Positions 39,309-49,217 of a stretch of DNA of 64,000 nt are shown one piece after another. The stretch's first letter is position 1. The number at the start of each line of letters is the position of its first letter. The DNA is taken from assembly GCF_010811875.1 (NCBI RefSeq), contig NZ_VKHP01000003.1, positions 1-64,000 on the forward strand, given 5' to 3'. Both the position numbers and the translations under genes were made by a program. The DNA is from Bradyrhizobium uaiense. Lineage in GTDB: Bacteria; Pseudomonadota; Alphaproteobacteria; Rhizobiales; Xanthobacteraceae. Below the pieces are notes generated by a model that ran no database searches, was not told the DNA's origin, and saw only the letters and a program-made list of their open reading frames with translations.

Positions 39309-40066
39309 CGCACGATGGAGAATAGGCGGTTCCACCGCACGGCGAACGGCCAGCGCCAGATCATCCAGGCCTGCTCGCCCTCGGCGATCGAGAAGAAGAT
39401 CATCTGGGCTCGCCCGATGATGTTCTCGAACGGCACGTAGCCGACCTGCGACAGGAAGCGGCTGTCGGTGGAGTTGTCGCGGTTGTCGCCCATCATGAAA
39501 TAGTTGCCGGGCGGAACGGTGTAGACGATGGTGTTGTCCATATAGCTGTTGTCGGTGCAGTCCAGCGACTCATAGCTGACGCCGTTCGGCAGCGTCTCCT
39601 TCCAGCGCTTGACGCGGGCGGTGGCATCCGCCGAGCCGCAGGGATCCTCGCCGACGAAATCGCTCAGCCGCTCCCGCTTGATCGGCTCATCGTTGATGTA
39701 GAGCAGCCCGTTCCTGACCTCGATGCGGTCGCCCGGCAGCCCGATGACACGCTTGATGTAGTCGGTAGAGTCGTCCCGCGGCAGGCGAAACACCACGATG
39801 TCGCCGCGGTTCGGCTCCGAGCCGAAGATGCGGCCCGAGAAGATGTTCGGCGAGAACGGGATCGAATAGTGGCTGTAGCCGTAGGAATATTTCGAGACGA
39901 ACAAATAGTCGCCGACCAGCAGTGTCGCCTTCATCGACCCCGAGGGGATGTTGAACGGCTGGAACAGGAAGGTGCGGATAACGAGCGCGATCAGAAGGGC
40001 ATGGATGACGACGCGGATGGTCTCGCCCAAGCCGCTCTCAGATTTGGTCCCGGTGGTCACGCTCAT
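39305..40066 (-). CDS. lepB: Signal peptidase I
   Basis: 253 residues. One N-terminal membrane helix (about 18-38) is followed by the catalytic Ser44 in PSGSM and Lys105 in DYIKRVIGLPGD, and later GDNRDNSTDSR. It removes signal peptides at the periplasmic side. The start at 40066 follows GGGAAAG; the frame is open 47 codons further upstream without family similarity. It is the first gene of lepB-rnc-era. Confidence 0.96.
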   Translation of the reverse strand: MSVTTGTKSESGLGETIRVVIHALLIALVIRTFLFQPFNIPSGSMKATLLVGDYLFVSKYSYGYSHYSIPFSPNIFSGRIFGSEPNRGDIVVFRLPRDDSTDYIKRVIGLPGDRIEVRNGLLYINDEPIKRERLSDFVGEDPCGSADATARVKRWKETLPNGVSYESLDCTDNSYMDNTIVYTVPPGNYFMMGDNRDNSTDSRFLSQVGYVPFENIIGRAQMIFFSIAEGEQAWMIWRWPFAVRWNRLFSIVR

Positions 40067-40351
40067 TGCTTTCCCAATTCCCGTGGGCCCTTGAAGTCCA
40101 CGCGGTGGCAGAACGTTCTCTTCGCGCGAAGCGTTCGACCCTCGCGTGAGGAAAATGGCCTTGATTCTGATCTTGAGGGCAAATTCCAGTCTAAACCCGG
40201 AATCCACGTCTCGCTCGATATACCCTGCGGCGTTTTAGACGGTTGTTCGCAGGGGCGCAATCAATCGCCTCCTCAAAACTTCGCAATTCATTGAAATCTC
40301 AGTGATTTTTTAGTTTGCTGAAGTTTTCTGGCAAATTCCGGCGCCGGCCGC

Positions 40352-40768
40352 TCATCTGGCGGGGGCAACCGCCGAAATTATGACGAAGGCCTGCGCCAGC
40401 GGCCAATCGTCCGTGATCGAGAGGTCGATCTGCGCCTGCATGCCCTCGGGCGTCAGTTCCTGGAGCCGGGCCAGCGCCCCACCGGTCAGCCGCATCGACG
40501 GCCGCCCCCCCGGCAGGTTCACCACGCCCATGTCCTTCCACCACACCCCGCGCCGGATACCGGTGCCGAGCGCCTTGGAGCAGGCTTCCTTGGCGGCGAA
40601 GCGCTTGGCGTAGGTTGCGACCACCATCTTCTCGTTGTTGGCACGGCGCATCGCCTTGGCGCGCTCGGCGTCGGTGAAGATGCGATCGAGGAATCGCTCG
40701 CCGTGGCGCTCGATCACCTTCGCAATCCGGGTGATGTCGATCAGGTCGGAGCCGATGCCGATGATCAT
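40352..40768 (-). CDS. acpS: Holo-[acyl-carrier-protein] synthase
   Basis: 138 residues. It transfers 4'-phosphopantetheine from CoA to apo-ACP. The magnesium ligands are D8 in GIGSDLID and E61 in KRFAAKEA. Its ATG overlaps the pdxJ stop as ATGA. The 285 bases to lepB hold no gene. Confidence 0.96.
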   Translation of the reverse strand: MIIGIGSDLIDITRIAKVIERHGERFLDRIFTDAERAKAMRRANNEKMVVATYAKRFAAKEACSKALGTGIRRGVWWKDMGVVNLPGGRPSMRLTGGALARLQELTPEGMQAQIDLSITDDWPLAQAFVIISAVAPAR

Positions 40769-41538
40769 GCGCTGACGGCACCTTGTGCCCTGGCGCGGCC
40801 GCGATCCATGGCCGCACGCATCTCGCGCACCGTCTCGGCGATGCCGACGAACAGCGCCTCGCCCATCATGAAATAGCCGATGTTCAGCTCGCGGATCTCG
40901 GGCAGCGCCGAAATCGTCTCCGCGGTCTCATAGTCGAGCCCGTGGCCGGCATGGACCTCGAGCCCGGCTGCCAGGGCGAGCTTGGCGCCGGCGATAATGC
41001 GCTGCCATTCGGCGTCCGCCTTGTCCTTGTGGCCGTCGACCACGGCGTCGCACCAGCCGCCGGTATGGATCTCGATCACCGGCGCCTTCAGCTTCGCGGC
41101 CATCTCGATCTGTCGCGGGTCCGCTGCAATGAACAGCGAGACCCGGATGCCGGCGTCGTTGAGCCGGGCGATGAACGGCGCCAGCGCATTGTGCTGGCCG
41201 ACCACGTCGAGGCCGCCTTCGGTGGTGAGTTCCTGGCGCCGCTCAGGCACCAGGCATACGGCGTGCGGCTTGGTGGCAAGCGAAATCCGCAGCATGTCGT
41301 CGGTCGCCGCCATCTCGAAATTCAGCGGCTTGGATATCTCGGCCTTGAGCCGTGCCATGTCCTCGTCGCGGATGTGACGGCGATCCTCGCGCAGATGCGC
41401 GGTGATGCCGTCGGCGCCGGCCGCGATCGCGGCAAGTGCCAGCCGCACCGGGTCGGGCCGTGCTCCGCCCCGCGCATTGCGCAGGGTCGCGACATGATCG
41501 ACGTTGATACCGAGACGCAGCGGAGCAGCCTTTGACAT
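40765..41538 (-). CDS. pdxJ: Pyridoxine 5'-phosphate synthase
   Basis: 257 residues with the family start [25 protein letters not shown] and GLDVVGQ segments. It condenses 1-deoxy-xylulose phosphate and aminoacetone phosphate in vitamin B6 synthesis. The start at 41538 gives the usual length; the frame is open 25 codons further through the upstream repeat. It is coupled to acpS, a common pdxJ-acpS pair. Confidence 0.96.
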   Translation of the reverse strand: MSKAAPLRLGINVDHVATLRNARGGARPDPVRLALAAIAAGADGITAHLREDRRHIRDEDMARLKAEISKPLNFEMAATDDMLRISLATKPHAVCLVPERRQELTTEGGLDVVGQHNALAPFIARLNDAGIRVSLFIAADPRQIEMAAKLKAPVIEIHTGGWCDAVVDGHKDKADAEWQRIIAGAKLALAAGLEVHAGHGLDYETAETISALPEIRELNIGYFMMGEALFVGIAETVREMRAAMDRGRARAQGAVSA

Positions 41539-41576
41539 TTCTCTGACCTGTAATTCTAACCCGTCATGCACGGGCG

Positions 41577-41647
41577 TAGCCGTCCGAAGGACGGCGTCGC
41601 TTCCGCTCGCCATAGCCGTCCGGAGGACGGCGTCGCTTCCGCTCGCC
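41577..41647. repeat. Two tandem copies of a 36-bp intergenic repeat
   Basis: Copy 1 (41577-41611) and copy 2 (41613-41647) differ by one base within TAGCCGTCCGAAGGACGGCG and its continuation. Each contains the inverted repeat CCGTCC/GGACGG. The unit, ending TCGCTTCCGCTCGCC, is a common intergenic repeat type in Bradyrhizobium. It lies between rsh and pdxJ and may affect their mRNA. Confidence 0.8.
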
Positions 41648-41667
41648 TATGAGCCGTGCATCCACCT

Positions 41668-43959
41668 TCAGCCATTGACGCGCTCGACCCGTGCAACGAC
41701 GGCCTTGGCGCGCAACTGCGCGATGATAGCGCTGAGATGCTTGAGGTCATAGACCTCAAGATCGATGGTCAGCTCCGTGAAATCAGGCGATTGGCGCGAC
41801 ATGTGGATGTTGTCGATGTTGCCGTCGTGCTCGGCGATCACGGTCGCGATCTGGGCGAGGCTGCCGGGCTCGTTGACATTGTGCACCAGGATGCGCGCCG
41901 GGAAGCGTTGCGGCATGGTCTCGTCGATATCCCAGCGCACGTCGAGCCAGCGTTCCGGCTCCTCCTCGAAATCCTTCAGCGCCGGCGACTGGATCGGATA
42001 GATCGTGATCCCCTCGCCCGGCGTGACGATGCCGACGATCCGGTCGCCCGGCACCGCGCCGCCATTCGGCGCGAACTTCACCGGCAGGTCGGAGTTGATG
42101 CCGCGCACCGGGATCACCGAGGTGGCGCGCGCCGGATGCGGCGGGTTCTGCGTCTTCAGCTTGGCGGCGAGCCCCTTCTTGGCGCCATAGCGCACCAGCC
42201 GCTCTTCCTTGTAGTCGGGATACATCGCGCGCGCGACGTCGGACGCCTTGATTTCGCCGCGTCCGACCGAGGCCATCACGTCCTCGATCGAGGTCCGCGC
42301 GAGCCGCGGCAATGCGCCCTTCAGCTTGTCGTCGGCATATTCGATCTTGGCGCGGGCAAACAGGCGGTCGACGATGCGGCGGCCGAGGCCGGCATACTGG
42401 TCGCGCACGGCATCCCGGGTGGCACGGCGAATCGCGGCCCGCGCCTTGCCGGTACGGGCGAGCGCTTCCCAGGCCGACGGCGGCGCCGACTGCGCCTTCG
42501 AGGTCAGCACCTCGACCTCGTCGCCGTTCTGCAACTCTGAGGACAGCGGCGCGAACTTGCCGTTGATCTTGCAGCCGACAGCGCTGTTGCCGACTCCGGT
42601 GTGCACGGCATAGGCGAAATCGATCACGTTGGCGTTGCGCGGCAGCGCGATCAGCTTGCCCTTCGGCGTGAAGCAGAACACCTGGTCGTGGAACAGCTCG
42701 AGCTTGGTGTGCTCGAGGAACTCTTCCGGATTGGAGCTCTCCGAGAGAATGCCGATGGTATGGCGCAGCCACGCGAAGGCGTTGGACTCGTGCTTCAGCC
42801 GCTCGTGCGGCGAGCCCGCCCCTTCCTTGTAGAAGGCATGCGCGGCGATGCCGAACTCGGCGATCTCGTTCATCTCCTCGGTACGGATCTGCAGCTCGAC
42901 GCGCTGCTTGCCAGGCCCGATCACGGTGGTGTGGATCGAGCGGTAGTCGTTCTGCTTCGGCGTCGAGATATAGTCCTTGAAGCGGCCCGGCACGACCGGC
43001 CAGGTGGTGTGGACGATGCCGAGCGCGCGGTAGCAGGCCCCGACATCGTCGAGGATGACGCGGAAGCCGTAGATGTCGGACAGCTGCTCGAAGCCGACCG
43101 ACTTGCGCTCCATCTTGGTCCAGATCGAAAACGGCTGCTTGCGGCGGCCGAACACCCGCGCGGTGATGCCGTTCTTCTGCAGGTTCTTGGAGAGCTGAGT
43201 TTCGATCTCGCCGATCAGGTTGCGGTTGCGCTCGGCCAGTGAATCGAGCCGCTGCTTGACCACGGCGTAGGCCTCTGGATCAAGCACGAAGAACGACAGG
43301 TCCTCCAGCTCCTCGCGCATCTCCTGCATACCCATGCGGCCGGCCAGCGGCGCATAGATATCCAGCGTCTCATCGGCGATGCGGCGCCGCGAGGCCGGCG
43401 GCATGAACTCCATGGTCCGCATGTTGTGGAGGCGATCGGCGAGCTTGATCAGCAGCACGCGGACGTCGTCGGCGATCGCAAGCAGCAGCTTGCGCAAATT
43501 CTCGGCCTGCTTGGCCTCGCGCGACACCAGCTCCAGCCGCTTCAGCTTGGTCAGGCCCTCGACCAGCGCGCCGATCTCGTGGCCGAACACATGGTCGATC
43601 TCGGCCCGCGTCGCTTCGGTGTCCTCGATCGTGTCGTGCAGCAACGCCGCCACGATCGTGGCATCGTCGAGCTTGAGGTTGGTGAGGATCGCGGCGACTT
43701 CGAGCGGATGCGAGAAATAGGGATCGCCGGAGGCACGCGTCTGCGTGCCGTGCGCCTTCATGGCGTAGACGTAGGCGCGGTTGAGCAGGTCCTCGTTGGT
43801 GTCCGGGTTATAAGAACGGACGCGCTCGACCAGGTCATATTGTCGCATCATGCGCGTCCGCGGCTTGGCCGGCCTCTCCGCCACGGACGACGCCGGCGCC
43901 ACCGCGACCGTTTCGGTCGCAGCCTGCATCTGGATGGAACTGCGGCGTCGATACGCCAT
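41668..43959 (-). CDS. rsh: Bifunctional (p)ppGpp synthetase/hydrolase (Rsh)
   Basis: 763 residues. The hydrolase domain has H84 (SHPLEVA) and the H108-D109 pair in LLHDTIEDT. The synthetase domain contains RFKDYISTPKQNDYRSIHTT. TGS and C-terminal ACT domains follow. Both activities look intact, as expected for the single long Rsh of alphaproteobacteria, which drives the stringent response. An N-terminal tail of about 36 residues precedes the likely core start MMRQYDLVER; the shorter start is possible. It is downstream of rpoZ, separated by a terminator. Confidence 0.96.
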   Translation of the reverse strand: MAYRRRSSIQMQAATETVAVAPASSVAERPAKPRTRMMRQYDLVERVRSYNPDTNEDLLNRAYVYAMKAHGTQTRASGDPYFSHPLEVAAILTNLKLDDATIVAALLHDTIEDTEATRAEIDHVFGHEIGALVEGLTKLKRLELVSREAKQAENLRKLLLAIADDVRVLLIKLADRLHNMRTMEFMPPASRRRIADETLDIYAPLAGRMGMQEMREELEDLSFFVLDPEAYAVVKQRLDSLAERNRNLIGEIETQLSKNLQKNGITARVFGRRKQPFSIWTKMERKSVGFEQLSDIYGFRVILDDVGACYRALGIVHTTWPVVPGRFKDYISTPKQNDYRSIHTTVIGPGKQRVELQIRTEEMNEIAEFGIAAHAFYKEGAGSPHERLKHESNAFAWLRHTIGILSESSNPEEFLEHTKLELFHDQVFCFTPKGKLIALPRNANVIDFAYAVHTGVGNSAVGCKINGKFAPLSSELQNGDEVEVLTSKAQSAPPSAWEALARTGKARAAIRRATRDAVRDQYAGLGRRIVDRLFARAKIEYADDKLKGALPRLARTSIEDVMASVGRGEIKASDVARAMYPDYKEERLVRYGAKKGLAAKLKTQNPPHPARATSVIPVRGINSDLPVKFAPNGGAVPGDRIVGIVTPGEGITIYPIQSPALKDFEEEPERWLDVRWDIDETMPQRFPARILVHNVNEPGSLAQIATVIAEHDGNIDNIHMSRQSPDFTELTIDLEVYDLKHLSAIIAQLRAKAVVARVERVNG

Positions 43960-44112
43960 GTACTCGCTGCCTCTCGCGCGGGACCGGAACGTCCCACCTT
44001 CCTCAATCTAGTGTGCTTTCGAACGAAGCTGCACCCCGCGCAGGCCCTGGAACCATTCAATTTCCCGCGCCAGCATAGGACGCACCGTAACAGCAAAATT
44101 GTCAACAAAAGC

Positions 44113-44140
44113 AAAGGCCCGGAGCAATGTCCGGGCCTTT
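44113..44140 (-). terminator. Rho-independent terminator of rpoZ
   Basis: A perfect 10-bp stem (44113-44122 with 44131-44140) with an 8-base loop. On the minus strand it is followed by TTTGCTTTTGTT. It lies about 40 bases after the rpoZ stop and before rsh. Confidence 0.85.
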
Positions 44141-44178
44141 GGCAAATCTATTCGAAAATGAAGAGCCGAACGACGAGC

Positions 44179-44571
44179 TTACTCGTCTTCCTCGGGCTGC
44201 TCTTCCGGGGGCGCCAGACCTTCGAGGCCCTTGAGCAGCTCTTCCTCGGTCATCCGCTCGACCGCGACCTCGGTGTCGTCGGCGTCAACGCTGGCACCAG
44301 CGGAACCGATCAGCGGCACGGTGTCGGGCTCGGGCTCGTCGACCTCGACGAACTTCTGCAGGGAGTGCACGAGTTCCTCTTTCAGGTCTTCCGGCGAGAT
44401 CGTCGAATCGGCAATCTCGCGCAGCGAGACGACCGGATTCTTGTCATTGTCGCGATCAACCGTGAGTTGCGATCCCGACGAGATCATCCGGGCGCGGTGC
44501 GCGGCCAACAGGACGAGGTCGAAGCGATTGTCGACCTTATCAATGCAATCTTCGACGGTGACGCGAGCCAT
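44179..44571 (-). CDS. rpoZ: RNA polymerase omega subunit
   Basis: 130 residues with the conserved start [20 protein letters not shown] and [10 protein letters not shown]. The C-terminus is highly acidic (EEQPEEDE), as in other alphaproteobacteria. It assists assembly of the beta' subunit. Its position next to rsh is typical and functionally relevant, since omega forms part of a ppGpp site in some bacteria. Confidence 0.97.
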   Translation of the reverse strand: MARVTVEDCIDKVDNRFDLVLLAAHRARMISSGSQLTVDRDNDKNPVVSLREIADSTISPEDLKEELVHSLQKFVEVDEPEPDTVPLIGSAGASVDADDTEVAVERMTEEELLKGLEGLAPPEEQPEEDE

Positions 44572-44931
44572 CTCGAGGCGCTCCGTGGTAAAAGGGACCG
44601 AACATGTAGGTTATGAGGGTTAGTTATAGGGCTAGCCCCCGTTTCGCAAGGTAAAATTTGTGATTTGCCTTCCGAACAGGCTCTGATAACCCGGTCTGCC
44701 GGGGCCAGAAGGGCCGGAGCGTCTGACGACATGGCTAGGTTGCTGTCCCAGACAAGTAAATCTCTTCATTGCAATGTCAAAGGTCTAGGCTTTTTGCCCT
44801 CGCCTCACCATAATTGCGGTGGTGACTGTCGTGGGGAAAGATTCACTGAACTTTAGGCAGCAACGCAGGAAATTGCGCGCGGTCGTTTGCCGCGACGCTA
44901 AGAACACTAACAACCACGCGAGAACACTTTG
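44572..44931. other. Divergent promoter region between rpoZ and the NYN gene
   Basis: 360 bases with no gene. AT-richer than the surroundings around 44590-44680. It must carry the rpoZ promoter (leftward) and the promoter of the NYN/UDG pair (rightward). No clear operator or structured RNA was recognised. Confidence 0.55.
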
Positions 44932-45573
44932 ATGTCGTCACCTGTTTCCAACAAGATCGCGCTCTTCATCGACGGAGCCAATCTTTACGCAACCGCAAAG
45001 ACGCTGGGCTTCGACATCGACTACAAGCGCCTCCTCAAGGAATTCCAGAGTCGCGGCACACTGCTTCGTGCGTTCTACTACACGGCGATCATCGAGGATC
45101 AGGAGTATTCGTCGATCCGCCCGCTGATCGACTGGCTCGACTACAACGGCTACACCGTGGTCACCAAGGCAACCAAGGAATTCATCGACGCCAGCGGCCG
45201 CCGCAAGGTGAAGGGCAACATGGACATCGAGCTCGCGGTCGATGCCATGGAACTCGCCGAGCACATCGACCAGATGATTCTGTTTTCCGGCGACGGCGAC
45301 TTCCGCTCGCTGGTCGAGGCCGTGCAGCGCCGCGGCGTTCGCGTCACGGTGATCTCCACCATTGCCAGCCAGCCGCCGATGATCGCCGACGAGCTGCGCC
45401 GCCAGGCCGACGTATTCACCGACCTCGTCGAGCTGCAATCCAAGCTCGGCCGCGATCCGTCCGAACGTCCGGCCCCGCGCGAACCCCGCGAACCGCGTCA
45501 CCATTCCCCGCAATTCCTGCAGCGCGCGACCACCATGGCCCCCCGGGGAGCCGATGACGATTTCGACGAGTAA
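44932..45573 (+). CDS. NYN-domain (LabA/DUF88-like) nuclease
   Basis: 213 residues. A PIN-like NYN fold is shown by ALFIDGANLYA (D14 region), KGNMDIELAVDAMELAEHID and LFSGDGDFRSLVEAVQRRG, which hold the acidic metal-binding residues. A Pro/Arg-rich tail (APREPREPRHH) follows. NYN proteins are RNA nucleases; a target is not known. It overlaps the start of the downstream uracil-DNA glycosylase by 20 bases. Confidence 0.9.
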   Translation: MSSPVSNKIALFIDGANLYATAKTLGFDIDYKRLLKEFQSRGTLLRAFYYTAIIEDQEYSSIRPLIDWLDYNGYTVVTKATKEFIDASGRRKVKGNMDIELAVDAMELAEHIDQMILFSGDGDFRSLVEAVQRRGVRVTVISTIASQPPMIADELRRQADVFTDLVELQSKLGRDPSERPAPREPREPRHHSPQFLQRATTMAPRGADDDFDE

Positions 45574-46213
45574 TCTCGTCGCCGCACCCACGCGTCCCGA
45601 CAGCAACTGTCAGCTCTGTCCAAGGTTGGCCGACTTCCGCTCGGAAGCCCGCGCGAAAAACCCGGACTGGTTCAACTCCCCCGTGGAATCGTTCGGCGAT
45701 CCGAATGCGCGACTGCTGATCGTCGGGCTCGCGCCGGGCATGCAGGGCGCCAACCGCACCGGCCGTCCCTTCACCGGCGACTACGCCGGTGACCTGCTCT
45801 ACGCGACCTTGCTCGAATATGGCTTCGCCAGCGGTGTCTATCAGGCGCGGCCGGACGATGGCCTGAAGCTGGTGGACGCCCGGATCAGCAATGCGGTGCG
45901 CTGCGTGCCGCCGCAGAACAAGCCGCTGCCGGCCGAAATCAACACCTGCCGGCAATTCCTCCGCGCCACCATCGCCATGATGCCAAAGCTGCGCGCGATC
46001 GTGCTGCTCGGGCGAATCGCCCACGAATCGACCTTGAGGGCGTTGGAAATTCGATTGGCCGCAGCACCTTTTGTGCATGGTGCAGTGCATAGCGGGGGTA
46101 AATTCAAGCTCTACGACAGCTACCACTGCTCGCGCTACAACACGAACACGGGCGTGTTGACGACCGATATGTTCCGCAAGGTGTTCGCGACTGTCCGCAA
46201 GGAGCTGGGCTAG
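45554..46213 (+). CDS. Family 5 (UDGb-type) uracil-DNA glycosylase
   Basis: 219 residues. Motif 1 reads GLAPGMQGANRTGRPFTGD, the family-5 pattern with no catalytic Asp/Asn at the usual position. The iron-sulfur cluster cysteines are C19, C22, C117 and C132. It removes uracil, hypoxanthine or related bases from DNA. It overlaps the end of the NYN gene by 20 bases, suggesting coupled translation. Confidence 0.92.
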   Translation: MTISTSNLVAAPTRPDSNCQLCPRLADFRSEARAKNPDWFNSPVESFGDPNARLLIVGLAPGMQGANRTGRPFTGDYAGDLLYATLLEYGFASGVYQARPDDGLKLVDARISNAVRCVPPQNKPLPAEINTCRQFLRATIAMMPKLRAIVLLGRIAHESTLRALEIRLAAAPFVHGAVHSGGKFKLYDSYHCSRYNTNTGVLTTDMFRKVFATVRKELG

Positions 46214-46417
46214 CGCCCTTTCCGGTATCCGCTTTGCGAATCGCTATCCGAAACCCGCAAATGCAAAAATTCTGAATAGTAGAAAAATATCCCTGAGTTG
46301 CCCGACGTGTCAAGTTGCCCGGTCGTACGCCGGCGGCCGCCGGCTACTTTGCATGGGGTTGTTTTCGATATTTGGCAGCGCCCCCTGCGACGGCGCCATA
46401 ATTTCATATTGCTCCAG

Positions 46418-46999
46418 CTAGTCCCTCCGCGGATTGTGCTTCAGCCATTCCAGCACATCGCCGGCGTTCCGGTCGGGCGGAAACACCGGATAAAAAACGT
46501 GCGTGATGCGCGCATCGTCGATGATGAGCGCAAGCCGCTTGATCAGCGTCAGACCCGCCACCGACATCGTCGGCAATCTCAGCGTGTGGGTCAGTTCCAG
46601 CGCTTCATCGGACAGCACCGGGAACGGCAGATGCAGCCGCGACGCCATCTCGGTTTGGTAGTCATTGCTTTGCGTCGACAGCCCGAACACCTGGGCAGCA
46701 CCGGCGGCCTTCAGCTCGGCGAACAGATCGCGGAATGCGCAGGTCTGCGGCGTACAGCCACGGGCGCCCGGGATCATGTCCCAATCGTCGACCAGCCCGA
46801 TCTTGCCGGGCTCGCCGGTTCGCGGATAGGCGAACACCACGGTGCGCCCCTCGAGCGCCGACAGCGCCACCGAGGTGTCGTCGGTGGCGCGCAGCCTGAC
46901 CGGCGGGATGGTCATGCCGGTCAGATGCGCCGCGCCGCCATCGTCCTTGGGCGCCGGGATCTTGCTCCAGTCGACTTCGGTGAGGCTGCTTTGGGTCAT
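46418..46999 (-). CDS. Bcp/PrxQ-type peroxiredoxin
   Basis: 193 residues with a thioredoxin fold. The peroxidatic C82 and resolving C87 (GCTPQTC) have the five-residue spacing of atypical 2-Cys Bcp enzymes. GLSTQSNDYQTEMASRL and PFPVLSDE also match. It reduces hydroperoxides. An N-terminal extension of about 25 residues precedes the core. It stands alone between UDG and smpB. Confidence 0.88.
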   Translation of the reverse strand: MTQSSLTEVDWSKIPAPKDDGGAAHLTGMTIPPVRLRATDDTSVALSALEGRTVVFAYPRTGEPGKIGLVDDWDMIPGARGCTPQTCAFRDLFAELKAAGAAQVFGLSTQSNDYQTEMASRLHLPFPVLSDEALELTHTLRLPTMSVAGLTLIKRLALIIDDARITHVFYPVFPPDRNAGDVLEWLKHNPRRD

Positions 47000-47047
47000 C
47001 GGACCATCTCCATCGACCGTCAGCGCGGTGACGGCGGCTCGAACAGG

Positions 47048-47521
47048 CTATCCCCGCGACCGCATCAGGCGGCCCTTCTCCCGACTCCAGTCGCGCTTCT
47101 TCTCGGTCTCGCGCTTGTCGTGCAGCTTCTTGCCCTTGGCGACTGCGAGCAGCAGTTTGGCACGGCCGCGCTCGTTGAAGTACAGCTTCAGCGGAATGAG
47201 CGTCATGCCCTCGCGGTCGACGGCGCCGAGCAGCTTGTTGATCTGCTTGCGATGCAGCAGCAGCTTCCGCGGCCGCTTCGGCTCATGGTTGAAGCGGTTG
47301 GCCTGCAGATATTCGGGGATATTGGCGTTGATCAGCCATATCTCGCCGTCCTTGGAATCCGCATAGGATTCCGCGATCGTGCTCTTGCCGCTGCGGATTG
47401 ATTTCACCTCGGTGCCGGTCAACGAAATGCCGGCCTCGATCGTGTCCTCGATTGCGTAGTTGAAGCGGGCCTTTCGGTTTTCGGCGACAACCTTGATCGG
47501 GCGTTCGTTCTTTTCGGCCAC
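47048..47521 (-). CDS. smpB: SsrA-binding protein SmpB
   Basis: 157 residues with [40 protein letters not shown] and the basic tail [14 protein letters not shown]. It guides tmRNA to stalled ribosomes. No ssrA gene is visible nearby. It begins 1 base after mscL ends and is part of dapA-mscL-smpB. Confidence 0.97.
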   Translation of the reverse strand: MAEKNERPIKVVAENRKARFNYAIEDTIEAGISLTGTEVKSIRSGKSTIAESYADSKDGEIWLINANIPEYLQANRFNHEPKRPRKLLLHRKQINKLLGAVDREGMTLIPLKLYFNERGRAKLLLAVAKGKKLHDKRETEKKRDWSREKGRLMRSRG

Positions 47522-47522
47522 T

Positions 47523-47939
47523 TTAGCTCTTCTTGAGAAGGTCGCGGATTTCCGTCAGCAGCACGACTTCGTCAGACGGCTTCGGCGGCTCGGCGGGCTT
47601 GGCCTCATCCTTGCGCTTGAACTGGTTCATGGCACGAATGACCAGGAACAGAACGAAGGCGATGATCAGGAAGTTGAGTGTCAGCGTCAGGAAGTTGCCC
47701 CAGGCCAGCACCGCGCCCTGCTTCTTGGCGTCGGCCAGGTTGCTCGCCGTCACCTTCGCAGATAGCGGGCTGAAATAATTGGAAAAGTCGAGACCGCCCG
47801 TGATCGCGCCGATGATCGGCATGATGATGTCGCCGACCAGCGAGGTGACGATCGCGCCGAAGGCCGCACCGATGATGACGCCGACGGCGAGGTCGACGAC
47901 ATTGCCCTTCATGGCAAATTCGCGGAATTCCTTCAGCAT
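47523..47939 (-). CDS. mscL: Large-conductance mechanosensitive channel
   Basis: 138 residues with the MscL start [20 protein letters not shown], two membrane helices and a C-terminal cytoplasmic helix ([14 protein letters not shown]). It releases solutes on hypo-osmotic shock. The start at 47939 has AAGGGG about 6 bases upstream and gives the family length; the frame is open 14 codons further. Confidence 0.96.
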   Translation of the reverse strand: MLKEFREFAMKGNVVDLAVGVIIGAAFGAIVTSLVGDIIMPIIGAITGGLDFSNYFSPLSAKVTASNLADAKKQGAVLAWGNFLTLTLNFLIIAFVLFLVIRAMNQFKRKDEAKPAEPPKPSDEVVLLTEIRDLLKKS

Positions 47940-47998
47940 GCCCATCCCCTTCTGTTCGACATTGCGCACGGCATTGTTCACGGCGAGACCGGTCCGGC

Positions 47999-48889
47999 TC
48001 AGTTGATCAGGCCGGCATGCACCATGGCACTGCGAACGGCCTGGCGCGTGGATTCAGCGACCGGCACCATCGGCAGACGCAGCTTCTCGTCCAGCTTGCC
48101 GAGCAGCGACATCGCGTACTTCACCGGCGCCGGATTGCTCTCGATGAACAGGTTGGTGTGCAGCGGCATCAGCTTGTCGTGGATCTTCAGCGCAGTGGTG
48201 ACATCACCCTTCTGCCAGGCAGTCTGGAATTCCGAGCACAGCCGCGGCGCCACGTTCGAGGTCACCGAGATGCAGCCATGGCCGCCATGCGCCATGTAGC
48301 CGATGATGGTCGCGTCCTCGCCGGAGAGCTGGTTGAAGTCCTCGCCCATCGCGGCGCGCTGCTGCGAGACCCGCACCATGCTCGCGGTCGCGTCCTTGAC
48401 GCCGGCGATGTTCCTCAGCTCGAACAGCCGCTTCATGGTATCGACCGACATGTCGATCACCGAGCGCGGCGGGATGTTGTAGATGATGATCGGAATGCCG
48501 ATCGCATCGTTGATCGCCTTGAAGTGCTGATACATGCCTTCCTGGGTCGGCTTGTTGTAGTACGGCGTCACCACCAGCACGGCATTGGCCCCTGCCTTCT
48601 CCGCGTGCTCGGCGAGCTCGATCGCCTCCTTGGTCGAATTCGAGCCGGCGCCGGCGATCACCGGCACCCGGCCCTTGGCCTCCTCGATGCACCACTCGAC
48701 CACCCGCTTGTGCTCGTCGTGGCTGAGCGTCGGGCTCTCGCCCGTCGTGCCGACCGGCACCAGGCCGTGCGTGCCCTCGGCGATCTGCCAGTTCACGAGG
48801 CCGCGGAACGCCGCCTCATCCACCGAGCCGTCTTTGAAGGGCGTCACCAAGGCAGTGAATGATCCCCGGAATTTTGTCTTGGCTGCCAT
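47999..48889 (-). CDS. dapA: 4-hydroxy-tetrahydrodipicolinate synthase
   Basis: 296 residues. The Schiff-base lysine is K165 (IAGVKDAT) and the catalytic tyrosine is Y137 ([10 protein letters not shown]). It condenses pyruvate with aspartate semialdehyde in the lysine/diaminopimelate route, feeding peptidoglycan. It is divergent from the lytic transglycosylase gene, about 330 bases away. Confidence 0.97.
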   Translation of the reverse strand: MAAKTKFRGSFTALVTPFKDGSVDEAAFRGLVNWQIAEGTHGLVPVGTTGESPTLSHDEHKRVVEWCIEEAKGRVPVIAGAGSNSTKEAIELAEHAEKAGANAVLVVTPYYNKPTQEGMYQHFKAINDAIGIPIIIYNIPPRSVIDMSVDTMKRLFELRNIAGVKDATASMVRVSQQRAAMGEDFNQLSGEDATIIGYMAHGGHGCISVTSNVAPRLCSEFQTAWQKGDVTTALKIHDKLMPLHTNLFIESNPAPVKYAMSLLGKLDEKLRLPMVPVAESTRQAVRSAMVHAGLIN

Positions 48890-49217
48890 GGACTTCCTCC
48901 AAACGCTTCAGGCTAAAGGCTAGGTCGACGGACCCTTGTTGTTGTCGTGCTTCACGTCCGTGCAACCGGCACCCGGTTGATGCGAAACGCCATGAGAGGC
49001 AATTCATATCGGGTCTGACCGACAGGCGAAAGGGCCGTACCGTACCTATTCCCAACGGTAATCTGCGGCGCGCGAAACCGCTTGCAGCCGCGATTTTGCC
49101 GTTGTGCTGGCGCAAACAGCCGCACCGGCCGACTTCTTAGTATTTTGTCTACGTTTTCAATCAAATAAGAACCCATGGCCCAAACGACCAGATGATTCGG
49201 GGCCGCAGAGGACTTCT
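48890..49217. other. Divergent promoter region between dapA and the lytic transglycosylase
   Basis: About 330 bases with no gene. The AT-richer part around 49140-49185 may hold the rightward promoter. No structured element was recognised. Confidence 0.55.
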
